This document shows positions 19,905 through 31,009 of a stretch of 64,000 nucleotides of DNA, piece by piece. Under the pieces are notes generated by a model, which ran no database searches, was not told the DNA's origin, and saw nothing but the letters and a program-made list of their open reading frames with translations. Both the position numbers and the translations under genes were made by a program. Numbering within the stretch: position 1 is the stretch's first letter; each line of letters starts with the position of its first letter. Origin of the DNA: Meconema thalassinum (taxonomy: Eukaryota > Arthropoda > Insecta > Orthoptera > Tettigoniidae); the NCBI GenBank assembly GCA_946902985.2, contig OX336388.2, forward strand, positions 229,764,467 to 229,828,466, written 5' to 3'.

Positions 19905-20759
19905 TCTCTACTTAGTATAAATCAAAGTCCCCGATTCTTGGATGTTACGGGTAAACTCGAGAACCTCTGGATGGATTTTGATGCGGTTATCACCATTCTG
20001 TAAAGAATATCTCGAGGATGATTTCTGTAGAAAATAATTTATTTATGATCAAAGGAAGCGGAGCAGTAACGATTTCAGTGGAAAAGTCGAAAAAAAACCG
20101 TGGCATCCGAGCGCTTTGTAAGCTTACGCTGGGTAAACCGTTAAAAATATCTAAATACTATGAGTGTAAGAATTGTTCAGCATGAAAAGTTCTACAAAAA
20201 AGCCCGGGAGAGCATATTATCTTCAATACATCGCCTACTATAAGTGTTTTTACGTTTTCATTTCTTCCAACAATCTCCATTCAGTTACTGAGGCGACAGT
20301 TTACGAGCTAGCTAGGGGCGAGTCTATCACCCCAGTTACAGCTTAGCTAGCGGACGAGCTTATTGCCCCAAATACAGCCAGCAGCAAACTGTGGAGTCGT
20401 GTTGAGTTAAAAACTTGAGACAAGAGTGAATGTGTTAGGAGTTTCCCTGGAAGTGCAACTCGTCTTTTCTTCATTTCGCCTGTGAACTTTTCGTTCCGCA
20501 AAATTCACAGTCAAGTTAAGATTGGACGGAAGGGGGATTTGTGCTTCATGCACCTCGCCATTCTTAAATTACGTCTGACAAGAATTTGTTGCACATGCAT
20601 CTCCATGAAAATATAATGAATAGTCCCGTGAGTGATTTTAACCCATCATGCCGAGACGTAAAACGGATATAGGTCGTCGTTCACTGACTTTGGAAAAATA
20701 GCGCTTATCACGTATTGCATACATAACTGTTCCCGGGCGAAGCCGGGTCGGGTTGCTAG
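19905..20759 (+). mobile_element. Non-autonomous Helitron, complete
   Basis: The 5' end TCTCTACTTAGTATAA follows an A, and the 3' end GGGTTGCTAG precedes a T, fitting Helitron A^T insertion without target duplication. About 8 bases before CTAG is a hairpin CCCGGGCGAAGCCGGG. TC at the 5' end, and CTAG with an upstream GC-rich hairpin at the 3' end, are the defining Helitron signals. The 855 bases encode no Rep/helicase. A truncated relative lies at 5917-6518. Confidence 0.85.
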
Positions 20760-20761
20760 TT

Positions 20762-20990
20762 ACAAATAAAATAAGAAGAAAAATATTTCACAACCTAAAA
20801 CATATTGTCAATTACAGATTAATAAGAGACATCTACGATGCTCTAGTTCAGGCAGTTTTATCACATGGTATTCTTGCCGGGGGAGGTGCCTATAGAAACG
20901 TACAAAAAAGAGTTTAGAATCTTAAGCTGCGAATTATTGTTGAATAAACATAGATTATATCCGACTGTATGGCGAGGCAAGGATCTTCAA
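20762..20990 (+). pseudogene. LINE RT fragment (SYGI-WGGA motif)
   Basis: Plus strand from 20812: VNYRLIRDIYDALVQAVLSH, GILAGGGAYRN, then VQKRV and a stop. The family motif is YxALxQSxLxYGIxxWGGAY followed by a QKR segment; here the Trp is lost. It is too short and broken to place beyond CR1/L2-like. It begins right after the Helitron, which may have inserted into the upstream part. Confidence 0.6.
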
Positions 20991-20999
20991 CATTAAACA

Positions 21000-21440
21000 G
21001 ATGTCTTCTTCTTCTTCTTCTTCCCCTCTTCTTCTTCATTTCCGGGTTCCAGTGATCTGGGTCGGGGTGTGAATCAAGGATCTCCATACTCTTCTGTCTC
21101 TCCACCACTCTCGTCCCTCTTCCAGTACATCCTCCACTCTCACTACTCTTTGCTCAATGCTCTCCCTCACTGCATCCATCCACTTCATCCTCAGCCTTGC
21201 CCTTTGGTGCCTTCCCGTGACTTTCTCAGTAAATAATCACTTACATTCGCATCATATGTCCATACCATTTTAGCTTACTGATCTCGCTCGATCTTGTCTT
21301 GTAACTTTGGGAATCGTGTTTTCTCCCTAATTTCCTTGTTTCAGATTTTGTCTCTGCGGATCTTTCCAATTATACCTCTAATGAACTTCATCTCTGCTGC
21401 CTGGATTCCACTTTCCTCCTTATTAGTTGATAAACACATG
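21000..21440 (-). pseudogene. LINE RT C-terminal fragment
   Basis: Minus strand, from 21420 down: ESGIQAAEMKFIRGIIGKIR, then RDKI and, after shifts, MVWTY. This is the EAAEMRFLR region that follows the RT domain, then KxRWYGHxxR. Stops and shifts are frequent. A TTC repeat at 21003-21035 marks the distal end. Confidence 0.6.
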
Positions 21441-21499
21441 TATGCTTTTGAAATACTGTATATAAATACATTTTTAAAGATAGAAATAGAATTCAATTT

Positions 21500-21925
21500 G
21501 TAAATCACGGGAATGAAACCAGGAGTACGTATTATAGCGAATCACCCTATTTTATATCAACCTAAGTTGAGTATAACTAAACGTAACTTTCTGTATTTCT
21601 CACAAAAATTATGTAGCATTCACACAATTAAATTTAAAGAATTTTAAGAAAATAATGCAAAACTGAAGATGCATATAGAACATTTTGTTCAGGGAAAACA
21701 AAATTAAAATTGAAAAAATATAAATAGTTTTGACTACAAGTTTATACACAGGCAAGTTCAATTTTCTTTCTTATTTATTATTTTTAGTACATAGAGCGTG
21801 TTATTCGACTAAGCCATTATAAAATTTAAAGAGATCGTAATCAATCCTCTGTATGAGTTTGATATCCTATTTCGACCAGTCTTTATCATATTGTAATTCT
21901 TCTTTCTTCGATTCGGCCAACTAGG
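21500..21925. other. AT-rich spacer
   Basis: Strongly AT-rich, no motif. The side nearest 21925 is the 3' UTR of the LINE copy beginning at 21933 (TAGTTGGCCGAATC on the minus strand). Confidence 0.5.
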
Positions 21926-21932
21926 GACCACG

Positions 21933-22820
21933 TCAGTTCAACTGTCTCTTCTTCCGAGCGTTAACTACCGCCCAGTGTTCCCGCATTCGTCTCCGGTGTT
22001 GTTCTTTTCTCTCTTGGGACCACACCTTCCCTGTTTTCAGCTTCGGCTTTTCCTGGAAACCTTTGTGCGTACGTAGTTTTTCCTGAAGTGGAACACGCTC
22101 CTGGATATCTTTAGGGGAAATTTCCATTTCACGTAGATCTTTCTCAACTTCCGTGAACCATGCCCCTTTGGTTTTCTTATCCTGAAAGTCCGTCAATATC
22201 CGTTTTGATATCCTGATTGGGCTCATTCGTGTCACGTGGCTATAAAAGGCAATCCTTCTTTTTCGAATCGTGTCACTGATCTTCTCCACGTGCTTGTATA
22301 ATTCGTGGTTGTGACGCCTTCTGTACTCGCTGTTTTCTTTGATAGGACCCAGGATTTTCCTCAAAATCTTCCCTTCTTTCGCCTCTAGTTTTTCCATTAG
22401 ATCTTTCTTATTCATTGTTAGAGTCTCTGCCGCATACAGAGCCTCTGGTCGAATAACAGTGCAGTAATGTCTAATTTTGGCGTTTAAGGATATCGATCTC
22501 TTATTGTAGATGTCTTTAGTCAGGTTGTATGCCATTTCCATTTTATTAATGCGTGACACGAAGGCTTCTTTCTCTGATAGGTTAGGCTCTATCCATTCAC
22601 CGAGGTATTTAAACTTTTCTGCCTTCTGAACTTTTCCTAGTCCGACCTCCAGTTCCCTGGGCGCTGATTTTATGTTTGTCATGAATTGTGTCTTCTCAAA
22701 GGAGATTTGAAGCCCAGCCTTCAGTGCTTGATTTTTCAGTTGGTTAAGTTGTTCTTCTGCCGTATCAATGGAATTTGAAAAGATCACTAGATCATCTTGT
22801 AATAATATAATTTAAATTGT
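21933..22820 (-). pseudogene. LINE pol C-terminal ORF, 284 codons open
   Basis: This is the longest open frame in the window. Upstream of the first Met, DDLVIFSNSIDTAEEQLNQL holds the two catalytic aspartates of the RT box. It continues ISFEKTQFM (palm), FKYLGEWIEPN, KIRHYCTVIRPEALYAAETL, RKILGPIKENSEYRRR and TIRKRRIAFYSHVTRM. The tail is lysine/arginine-rich (QERKEQHRRRMREHWAVVNA) and stops at 21933. The 3' UTR starts GACGTGGTCCCTAGTTGGCC, shared with related copies at 23950 and 48855. Everything 5' of the catalytic box (fingers, endonuclease) is missing, so it is a truncated, inactive copy. Clade not assigned. Relatives lie at 22930-23970, 26900-27545, 46855-47070, 48290-49100 and 63280-64000. 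Confidence 0.85.
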
Positions 22821-22929
22821 AAATTTTCTGGTAAAGAAATGAGTAGGAATTGAAAGGAAATTCATAAACTATCTACATTCTTTCTGAATTTTGTAAACTG
22901 TGTATATTCGTAACGATATTAAATAATAA

Positions 22930-23520
22930 TAATAATAATTTCCTAATTAATGAAAGCTTACAGGATCACTTGGAACAAGTATACCGTAATAAAGAATTAA
23001 TATCTCGGAAAACAAAACTCAGACACTATAATACAGTAATCAAACCTGAAACGGTATAAGTATCAGAATCCATATTCATTGGAGGCTGTTCTCTTACCAA
23101 AGATATAGAGAAACAATAAAGGAAAAGTTTAAGAAAAAAATTTGGCCAAGTTTTTATAAAGGGAATATGGAGGAAAAAATCATCCCAGTACATATGTTGT
23201 CGTTCTGTAAAAATCTCTCACACTTTTCGGAAAAGAAGGTTGAAAGTTTATGGACACATATCAGATAGAACGATAATAAGCTAAAATAATAATGTCCTTG
23301 TCATTAAAAACCGATTGTAACAGATCTCGAGGAAATCAACATCTCAGGAGGCATTGTACGGTACAGATGTAAATCGACAATCACCAATTTGGAGACTAGC
23401 CCAACACCAGAGCCGCTGTAACTGGGACAGGAGAACGAAGGAAGGAGCTTAGTGAGAGGATGAAGAGATTCTGGGAGAAAAAGAAGGCCAACACATTACC
23501 TGAGTAGGGCATAACGATGT
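22930..23520 (+). pseudogene. LINE pol fragment, same family, opposite strand
   Basis: Plus strand KELISRKTKLRHYNTVIKPE aligns to SLNAKIRHYCTVIRPEAL of the copy at 21933-22820. Later GRERRKELSERMKRFWEKKK corresponds to the basic C-terminal tail. There are several stops and shifts between. Confidence 0.7.
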
Positions 23521-23523
23521 AAA

Positions 23524-23534
23524 TTAATAATATA

Positions 23535-23571
<37 letters not shown>
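23524..23571 (+). repeat. (AAT)n microsatellite
   Basis: About fourteen AAT units separate two fragments of the LINE family; it is probably the 3' tail of the first. Confidence 0.9.
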
Positions 23572-23990
23572 GCATCTACATCAGATAATCCAGGCAAGAA
23601 ATATACTCGAAGATAGAGAAGATCGCAGACACAATGCGAAAACGCAGAGTTTGCTTCTACGGTCATATACGACCGATGATCGACTCCCGATGGGTAAAAC
23701 GTATCTTCAGTATATTCGACGACAAACCAGAAACGACAATGCCCTGATACGTTAACGTCCAGAAAGATCTTACAGAAATGGGGATACGAGCCGAAGATGA
23801 ACAAGACCAAAATCTTTATAGAGCAGCCATCAAGACGTTTGGGACTTTCCGGGACGAAAAACGGACAACTGGTGCGAAATTGACAGAAGAACGTCGTGCT
23901 AAACAGAGTGAGCTCATGAAGACAATGTGGATCAAGCGAAAAATGAACAAATGCCAGGATGTAAAATGAGGCTTATCGTGGTCCATAGTT
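23572..23990 (+). pseudogene. LINE pol C-terminus, second fragment
   Basis: Plus strand RKYTRR-KIADTMRKRRVCFYGH, then an in-frame C-terminal segment from 23778: MGIRAEDEQDQNLYRAAIKT, TGAKLTEERRAKQSELMKTM. The 3' UTR CGTGGTCCATAGTTGGCCGA is the family's 3' signature. It is frameshifted and lacks the catalytic part. Confidence 0.7.
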
Positions 23991-24179
23991 GGCCGATTAA
24001 CGAAATTGAATGAATGAATTTAGAGATTTCAAGTCTGCATTCAAGTATGGTAAAATTATGTTACTTAATAGCTTTATTATTATTAATAACCTATTATTAT
24101 TATGATTATGATTATCCGCACTTAAAGTGCAATACATCACAGGACGTTCCCTCCTCAGCAGTGTCCCACAATTGGCTGC

Positions 24180-24545
24180 CTTAGCCAAGCCCCTTCATAC
24201 AGCGCTATAATCGAATTGAAGTTATATTAATTCCCGATATAACACGGAGATAGCATTTAATTGGATCGTTCAATAACAATCAATGCCGTATCTGTGTATC
24301 TACAGTTAAATCCCAGCAGATTAATTGCGGGAGATAACGATGAAGTTGAATCTGTAAGCGATGCTCCCTCCAGCATCCCAGTGGTGGGGAATTCTGTGAA
24401 AGGGAGGAGGAGATAGTCCGTATTTACACATGTTCTATTAGAATACCACCGATAATACGGGTGATATTCAGTTGGTCCCAGTACTCACGGATACGTTTGA
24501 GTTGGGCCTAAGATCAAAATATTCCTCTGCAGATTATCTTCGACC
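24180..24545. other. No recognisable feature
   Basis: Unique-looking sequence between LINE debris and the TTAGG array. No ORF, TIR or repeat was seen. Confidence 0.45.
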
Positions 24546-26684
24546 CTAGGTTAGGTTCAGTAAGGTGTTTGATTCGGTTAAGTTTAGTTAGGTTAGGTTA
24601 ATTTAATTTAGGTTTGGTTAGGCTAGATTACGTTAGATAATGTTGGATTTGGTTTGGATAAGTTAGGTTTGGTTAGGTTAGGTTATGCTAGATAAGGTTT
24701 GATTTGGTTAGGTTAGGTTAGATTATGTTTGGTTAGGTTTGGTTTGATTAGGTTAGACTAGGAAAGGTTAGGTTAGGATAAGTTAGGTGAAGTTGGGTTA
24801 TGTGAGGTTAGATGAGTTTAGGTTATTGTTTTGTTAGGCTAGGTTACATTAAGTTTGGGTTTGGGTTCATTAGGTTAGGTTATGTTAGTTTAGGTTAGGT
24901 GAGGTTCGGTTAGGTTGGGTGAAGTGAGGTGGGGTTAGGTGAAGTTAGGTATTGTTAGGTTAAGTTACGAAGGTTAGGTTATGTTAGATATTGTGAGGTT
25001 AGGTTCTGTTTGGCTAGTTTAGGTTAGGTGAGGTGAGGTTATGTTAGGTGAGGTGAGGTGATGTGAAGTGAGGCTAGGTGAGCTGAAGTGAGGTTACGTG
25101 AGGGTACGTGAGGTGAGGTGAGGTTAGGTTAGGTGAGTTGAGGTGAAGTGAAGTTACGTGAGGCGAGGTTAGGTGAGGTGAAATGAGGTTAGGTTAGGTA
25201 AGGTTAGATGAGCTGAAGAGAGGTGAGGTTAAGTTATGTTAGGAAATGTTAGGTTAGGTTAGGGTAGGTTAGGTTAGGTTAGGTTAGGTAATGTTAGGTT
25301 AGGTTAGGGTAAGTTAGGTTAGGTTAGGTTAGGGTAGGTTAGGTTAGGTTAGGTAATGTTAGGCTAGGTTAGGTTAGGTTAGGTAATGTTAGGTTAGGTT
25401 AGAGTAGGTAATGTTAGGTTAGGTTAGGGTAGGTTAGGTTAGGTAATGTTAAGTTAGGTTAGGTTAGGTTAGGTAATGTTAGATTAGGTTAGGGTAGGTT
25501 AGGTTAGGTTAGGTTAGGTAATGTTAAGTTAGGTTAGGTTAGGTTAGGTTAGGTTAGGTAATGTTAGGTTAGGTTAGGGTAGGTTAGATTAGGTTAGGTT
25601 AGATTAGGGTAGGTTAGGTTAGGTTAGGTAATGTTAGGTTAGATTAGGGTAGGTTAGGTTAGGTTAGGTAATGTTAGGTTAGGTTAGGTTAGGTTAGGTT
25701 AGGTAATGTTAGGTTAGGTTAGGGTAGGTTAGGTTAGGTTAGGTTAGGTAATGTTAGGTTAGGTTAGGTTAGGTTAGGGTAGGTTAGGTTAGGTAATGTT
25801 AGGTTAGGTTAGGGTAGATTAGGTTAGGTTAGGTAATGTTAGGTTAGGTTAGGTTAGGTTAGGTTAGGTATTGTTAGGTTAGGTTAGGTAATGTTAGGTG
25901 AGGTTAGGGTAGGTTAGGTTAGGTAAGGTTAGGTTAGGGTAGGTTAGTTTAAGTTAGGTAATGTTAGTTTAGGTTATGGTAGGTTAGGTTAGGTTAGGTA
26001 ATGTTAGGTTAGATTAGGGTAGGTTAGGTTAGGTTAGGTAATGTTAGGTTAGGGTAGGTTAGGTTAGGTTAGGTAATGTTAGGTTAGGTTAGGTTAGGGT
26101 AGGTTAGGTTAGGTAATGTTAGATTAGGTTAGGTTAGGTAATATTAGGTTAGGTTAGGTAATGTTAGGTGAGGTTAGGGTACGTTAGGTTAGGTAAGTTT
26201 AGGTTAGGGTAGGTTAGGCTAGGTTAGGTAATGTTAGGTTAGGTTAGGGTAGGTTAGGTTAGGTAATGTTGGGTTAAATTAGGGTAGGTTAGGTTAGGTT
26301 AGGTAATGTTAGGTTAGGTTAGGGTAGGTTAGGTTAGGTAATGTTAGGTTAGGTTAGGGTAGGTTAGGTTAGGTAATGTTAGGTTAGGTTACGGTAGGTA
26401 ATGTTAGGTTAGGTTAGGGTAGGTTAGGTTAGGTAATGTTAAGTTAAGTTAGGTTAGGTTAGGTTAGATAATGTTAGGTTAGGTTAGGGTAGGTTAGGTT
26501 AGGTTAGGTTAGGTAATGTTAGGTTAGGTTAGGTTAGGCAATGTTAGGTTAGGGTAGGTTAGGTTAGGTTAGGTAATGTTCGGTTAGTTTAGGGTAGGGT
26601 AAGTTAGGTTAGGTAATGTTAGGTTAGGGTAGGTTAGGTTAGGTTAGGTAATGTTAGGTTAGGTTAGGTTAGGTTAGGTTAGGT
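24545..26684 (+). repeat. Interstitial TTAGG telomere-type array
   Basis: About 2.1 kb of pentamers based on TTAGG, the telomere repeat of most insects. The first 0.7 kb is degenerate and rich in TGAGG and TTTGG variants. From about 25250 the array is regular, with TAATG and GTAGG variants recurring at spacings of some 30-45 bases (for example TAATG TTAGG TTAGG, then TTAGG GTAGG). No subtelomeric gene is seen; sequence continues on both sides, so this is not a chromosome end in this assembly. Confidence 0.93.
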
Positions 26685-26689
26685 CTTGT

Positions 26690-26790
26690 CCGAGGTATTT
26701 TACCCTTTATTACGTCAATCATCAGGCTGCAATGCCGAAGCTCTGCAAGTTGCCTCTTCATGATGTCTTCTTTCTTGAACAATTTACAAT
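26690..26790 (-). other. Short open segment beside TTAGG array
   Basis: On the minus strand the segment reads CKLFKKEDIMKRQLAELRHC, then SLMIDVIKGKIPRT, and runs into the repeat. About 35 codons, with no start codon at its head and no recognised domain. It may be chance, a LINE 3' region or an exon relic. Confidence 0.2.
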
Positions 26791-26899
26791 ACTCCTGAAT
26801 TCAGTAACCGCCTCATGTGGGGAATTTGTCAGGCAAATACCTCACATAGCTTCAGTAATATTGAGTATTTAGTGAGATATGCGATTAGTAGAGATTTGT

Positions 26900-27545
26900 T
26901 ACTTCATCTACCCGTCCAATCTTCATCATCTATATATAATTCGTTGAGGCCATCTAGGAACACGTTATGTCTTGCTACACTTGGCAATTTTTTCGCTTTC
27001 CTCCGAGCCCAGAATTCCCTCATTCTCTGTGAGTGGGCCATCTTCCGCTCCGCTGTCCAGGTGATAACTTGTCTTCTTTTCGGGTTCGGTGTCCCGTCTC
27101 GGGTTAGCCCATTAGTCAGTATCTTTTTGCGGAAGAGATCTCTATTGAAGGCGTCGTCGGGTTTTTGATGCAGCATTTTGAGGTCGTCTTTGGTATTCAT
27201 AAACCAGGGCATTGTGGTTTTGGGTTAGGAGTCAAAGAAATGAAAAATCTGTTCAGTCAGCCTATTTCCGTCCATTCGTTTGAGATGACCGTAATACCGT
27301 GCCCGCCTTTTACGGATCGTTTCTGAAATGTTCTCTATTTCCATGTAGACTTCTTTGTTGGATTTTTTATAGTGGATGCCATTCTTGTAATTTGATCCCA
27401 TTATACCTCTGACGATTTTGCGCTCTTTTTTCTCCAGTTCTTCCAGGAGTCCTTTCTTAGCATTTAGGGATAGGGTTTCGGCTCCATACATAACAAGTGG
27501 TTTCAGAACGGTTTCATAATGACGTAGTTTAGTACCTTCATCATT
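26900..27545 (-). pseudogene. LINE pol C-terminal region, frameshifted
   Basis: Frame 1 (27491-27225): MYGAETLSLNAKKGLLEELE, RKIVRGIMGSN, ISETIRKRRARYYGHLKRMD. Frame 2 (27212-26904): NRDLFRKKILTNGLTR, QVITWTAERKMAHSQRMREF. Both belong to the family of 21933-22820 in the expected order. The 3' side lies about 220 bases from the TTAGG array. There are no catalytic residues, so it is not functional. Confidence 0.8.
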
Positions 27546-27584
27546 CTATTACAAAAATAATGTTTTCAAAAAGATAGAAAAAAA

Positions 27585-27900
27585 TTGTTGTTGTTGTTAT
27601 TGCACTATCATTTAGGGACCTCAACAACGTGCCTTTATATTTCCGTATACTTGGCTGTGAGTAGAATTTGTCCGATAACCTCAGTTATTGTGATGTCTGT
27701 GTTAGTGTGTATTTGTATTTTGTTAATTGAGACGAGTTGCGGGGTGGAGGTGGCCAATGGCCTTAGGTTAGGTACCATCCCGGTATTTCCTTGAAAAGGA
27801 ATGAGGAAACCTGGAATGGCTTAGATGGGAACTAACGTCATCTCTTCACAGTTTGGCCCAATGAGGTTGAGTGTACCCTGTAACAGCCTCAGACCAAAAT
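27585..27900 (-). mobile_element. SINE L, minus copy
   Basis: The left side has the shared tail module (TAGAATTTGTCCGATAACCT, GTTATTGTGATG) behind a GTT repeat. The body, GGCCAATGGCCTTAGGTTAG and ATCCCGGTATTTCC, matches the copy at 61578-62000. The head near 27900 is decayed and abuts another L copy in the opposite orientation. Confidence 0.6.
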
Positions 27901-28265
27901 TGAACTTGACCACCTCGTGGTGCCATGGCTAGTGTCATCTCTGATGTCCGGGTTCGATTCCCAGCCCTGCTAAGAAATTTAATTCTGGTCTGAGGGCTGG
28001 AATGGGATACACTGAACCTCGTGAAGCAAATTTGAGAAGAGGTGGGTTCGATTCCCACCTTATCGATCCTGGAAATGTGTTTTTCTCTGGTTTTCCACTT
28101 CTACTGCAGGCAAATGCCGGGATAGTTCCTAATTCAATAACACGGCCGTCTCCTTCCCCATCCACACCTGAATTACATTACTACATACACCACTATTACT
28201 CACGTTATCAGACAGATTCTACACACACCCAAGTACATGGGGCTAAATACCCACGAAACAATAAG
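27901..28265 (+). mobile_element. SINE L, plus copy
   Basis: The head has GGTGCCATGGCTAGTGTC and B box CCGGGTTCGATTCCCAGC. A second B-box-like GTGGGTTCGATTCCCACC lies about 95 bases on. Then comes TTTTCCACTTCTACTGCAGG and the tail module ATCAGACAGATTCTACACAC with ATGGGGCTAAATACC, ending AACAATAAGAAC. The two B boxes suggest a dimeric head. Confidence 0.75.
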
Positions 28266-29075
28266 AACAAGAATTAAATGTCTTGACAGAGCTGGAAATC
28301 AAATCCGTAAATAATCAAACCCGGACCTGCGGGGTGACAGCCAAGAATGATAGCTGTTATACGAAGGTGGATAAAAAGTTAGTTGCACTAACGCACTGCA
28401 GCAGCGCGCTGTGTGTCGCAAACGTGGGCACAGAGGAGAAAGGGACAGACACTGCCCACACGTCTGTTAGGCAGGTCGCTGTGGTGTCTCGTCTTGTATG
28501 GTGTGAATTGCGGCCAAATGCAATGGCGTGTCGACTGGACGTTCACTCCAAATATGAGGTGCGTGCGACAATCCGATTCCTATCGGCCAAACGGAAGAAT
28601 TGCACGATTAAAGAGAAGCACCGGGGGAAATTCAGCGCTGGTGTGATTTTGTTGCACGATAACGCAACAGCTCACAAGGCCCACCAAACGAGCGAACTGC
28701 TGCAGCGTTTCAAGTGGGAGGTCTGGCAAAACCCACCCTACAGTCCCGACCTAGCGCCATGTGACTTTCATCTGTTTGGTAAGCTCAAAACGGAGCTCGG
28801 TGGTCGACGTTTCCAGACCGATGAGGAGGTGAAGGCCGCTGTGTCCGTGTGGTTGCAGAACGCTGGAGGAACTTTCTATGCATCCGGCATCGACAAGTTG
28901 GTTGTGTGTTCGCAGAAATGTTTGGAGTCTCTTGGAAACTATGTGGAAAAGTGACGTTACATTGTATGTCGTTATAGGAGTGTTGCTGTTGTATAGGTGG
29001 TGTAATAAATGGCCATAACTGGGAAGTGCAACTTATTTTTTGATCTGCCCTCCTACGAGGTGGTCCCTCTAACTA
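28266..29075 (-). mobile_element. SINE L head, split by mariner
   Basis: 28266-28361 matches the L head at 61925-61985 (TTGACAGAGCTGG, AAACCCGGACCTGCGGGGTG). GAGGTGGT at 29058 resumes the head after the mariner. Confidence 0.55.
28362..29053 (+). mobile_element. Mariner with central deletion (copy 3, other family)
   Basis: The ends CGAAGGTGGAT..AGTTGCACTA and the inverted GGAGGGCAGATC..AGTTGCACTT sit between TA dinucleotides. The plus-strand transposase keeps its N-terminus (LDVHSKYEVRATIRFLSAKR), then jumps to HRGKFSAGVILLHDNATAHK. The HDN and SPDLAPCD aspartates are 34 residues apart (DD34D). It ends KCLESLGNYVEK. The central block with the first catalytic Asp is gone, as in the other two deleted copies. 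The HDNARPH consensus reads HDNATAH here. Confidence 0.85.
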
Positions 29076-29111
29076 GACTGATTAGGGACTGATGACCTCG
29101 CTGACCGTCCC

Positions 29112-29600
29112 TTTAATAGTACATTATGCAACGAGCCTATAATGGCAATAATTAAGACACTAGTATATTTATAACACAAGGGAAGCAAGTTTTTTAATTT
29201 CCATACGAGTGTCTTAATTACCTTTATATGTGAATTGCATAGGACTGTTTATGTTCGACGATAATTATTATAACTATTTTATATTCGAACATAAATATCT
29301 GTCGAGATTTCGCCAGTTTTATGTACTGAGCAGAGTGCATGGGACGCACAGAATGCCTTGTATTTGACCATGGCCTCCTTGATTACCCCACTTTGACACT
29401 AGGCCAGGCATTGAAATTTAAATTAGAAGGCATTGGAAGTCAGTGCAGGTGCGTTGCTATCCTCACCTAATTGGTCAAACAACTGTTTCTTCAGGCCTGA
29501 TTGGTGGGAGAAACTCTTTCATAATGAAAAATACTGTTATAATGACCATCATTATGATACAGTTTTATGACATATAATAGTCAGGGTCGAATATAAACAA
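29112..29600 (+). repeat. Element N, copy 1
   Basis: Aligns throughout with 55487-55957: ATGCAACGAGCCTATAATGG, CCTTGTATTTGACCATGGCC, TCAAACAACTGTTTCTT and TAATAGTCAGGGTCGAA. A hairpin occupies the left fifth (AATTAAGAC...GTCTTAATT). No protein is encoded. Its ends are undefined; a MITE or foldback element is likely. Confidence 0.65.
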
Positions 29601-30063
29601 CAATAACTAACTAACTAACAACACTGAGTGGAAAATGGTGGACAAATTCCTTTTGTTCTATCGATACCAACATATTCTCTTCTTCCCTCTTCCCCCCACT
29701 TTCCCCCTCTCCCTTCCGGAACGCTCGCTGAACTTAAATGGATGAGAATTCAATTTGGACTTCCGATATGGGCACCATGTCCCTTTATAATGGATTCTGC
29801 ATTAAGCCTACCTCAATTTATCGTGGAATATTAAATTTCTTGTCTATATCTTGTTTTTGAGTCGAGTTCTAGAGCGAGCTTCTCTCTATACATATTCAAT
29901 ATTCGACGCCTCCGTTGGATGGTTGGTGCTAGTAGTTGGGACCAAATTTACATGTTTATTAAATGTTAAGTTTATTGAGCGCTAGGTGGAGCTCGCACGT
30001 AAACCAGCTGACCGATGAGGCACACCTTACACATCGTCTCCACTTCGTCAATTCTCAGAGAAA
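29601..30063. other. No recognisable feature
   Basis: No protein motif and no repeat partner in this window. A C-rich tract lies near 29690-29715. Confidence 0.45.
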
Positions 30064-30800
30064 GATGATGATGATAATTGTTGTTTCAAGGGGCCTAACA
30101 TCTAGGTTATTGGCCCCTAATGGTTTGGGTGATCGTGAAGATGAAAATGAAATTTAAACTATAACTAATACTAACTACGAACTTATATACTAGAAGAAGA
30201 AATGAAAAAGAAAAGGAGAATAAGGTAAATAAAGGACAGGAGGAAAAGAAATGCCCTCAACCCTCGAAGAATGCGGATTGAGGGACTTGGAAGGAAGGAG
30301 AGCCATGAAAGGCAGATAGGAAAGAGGATAGGGTCCGTCCCAGAGGTAATGGATAAAGGGGGGGGGAACCGAACCCAGCTTAGGAATCCCTCGGGGTCGC
30401 CAACTCCCGAACTCACCAGCCATGAGCCCCTGAGGGTGTAGCAATATCCAGGGTGCACCAGAAGTGGTGGGGCTACATACACCCTGCCTCCTTGAGGGCT
30501 TTGAGCAGAAGGCAGGAGATAACATGAAATGAAAAAGAAGGCTGACCCCTCGCAGAAGGAGGGTATCAGAAAAGATGAGACAAGGGCCAATTAATGCGGG
30601 AAAGGAAGAGACTCCCTAGGCCTCGGATACCCTAATACCGTCGGGGTCGGAAGAGAACAAGAGTTGACCAAGAGAGGTCGACAGGAAAGAAGACGGAGAG
30701 GAGCCCGGCACAATTAAGTGGAAGCAATGCCGGACTCAGCTGGGGCCCCATGGTCGCCAACCCACGTCCCACTAAATGTGAGCCCTTGGGGGATCTCAGA
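30064..30800 (-). repeat. Repeat A, copy 3
   Basis: Full-length reverse-complement copy, from GATGATGATAATTGTTGTTT to TGAGCCCTTGGGGG. It ends with the ATC-type tail on the left. It is the best match to copy 4. Confidence 0.8.
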
Positions 30801-31009
30801 GAAAGATACGAGGTCCATCCAGATATCAAGTTTCCCTATGTTTTGCCTATTGTCATCATATTAACCCGTTGAGTGATTCGGCAGTTCATAAACGGTGCAA
30901 AAGAACATTCTTTCATACTCCTCATTCGGTTTAGCGACACTGGAGGAAACAGGACTTAAGGTGGCGTTAACAGAATGGTTGAACAAAACAGTTCAGTTTA
31001 TTAATAGTA

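Noticed and set aside
24545..26684. TTAGG array as a present chromosome end
   Set aside because: More than 24 kb and 37 kb of ordinary sequence flank it, and its pentamers are too variable for a telomerase-maintained terminus.
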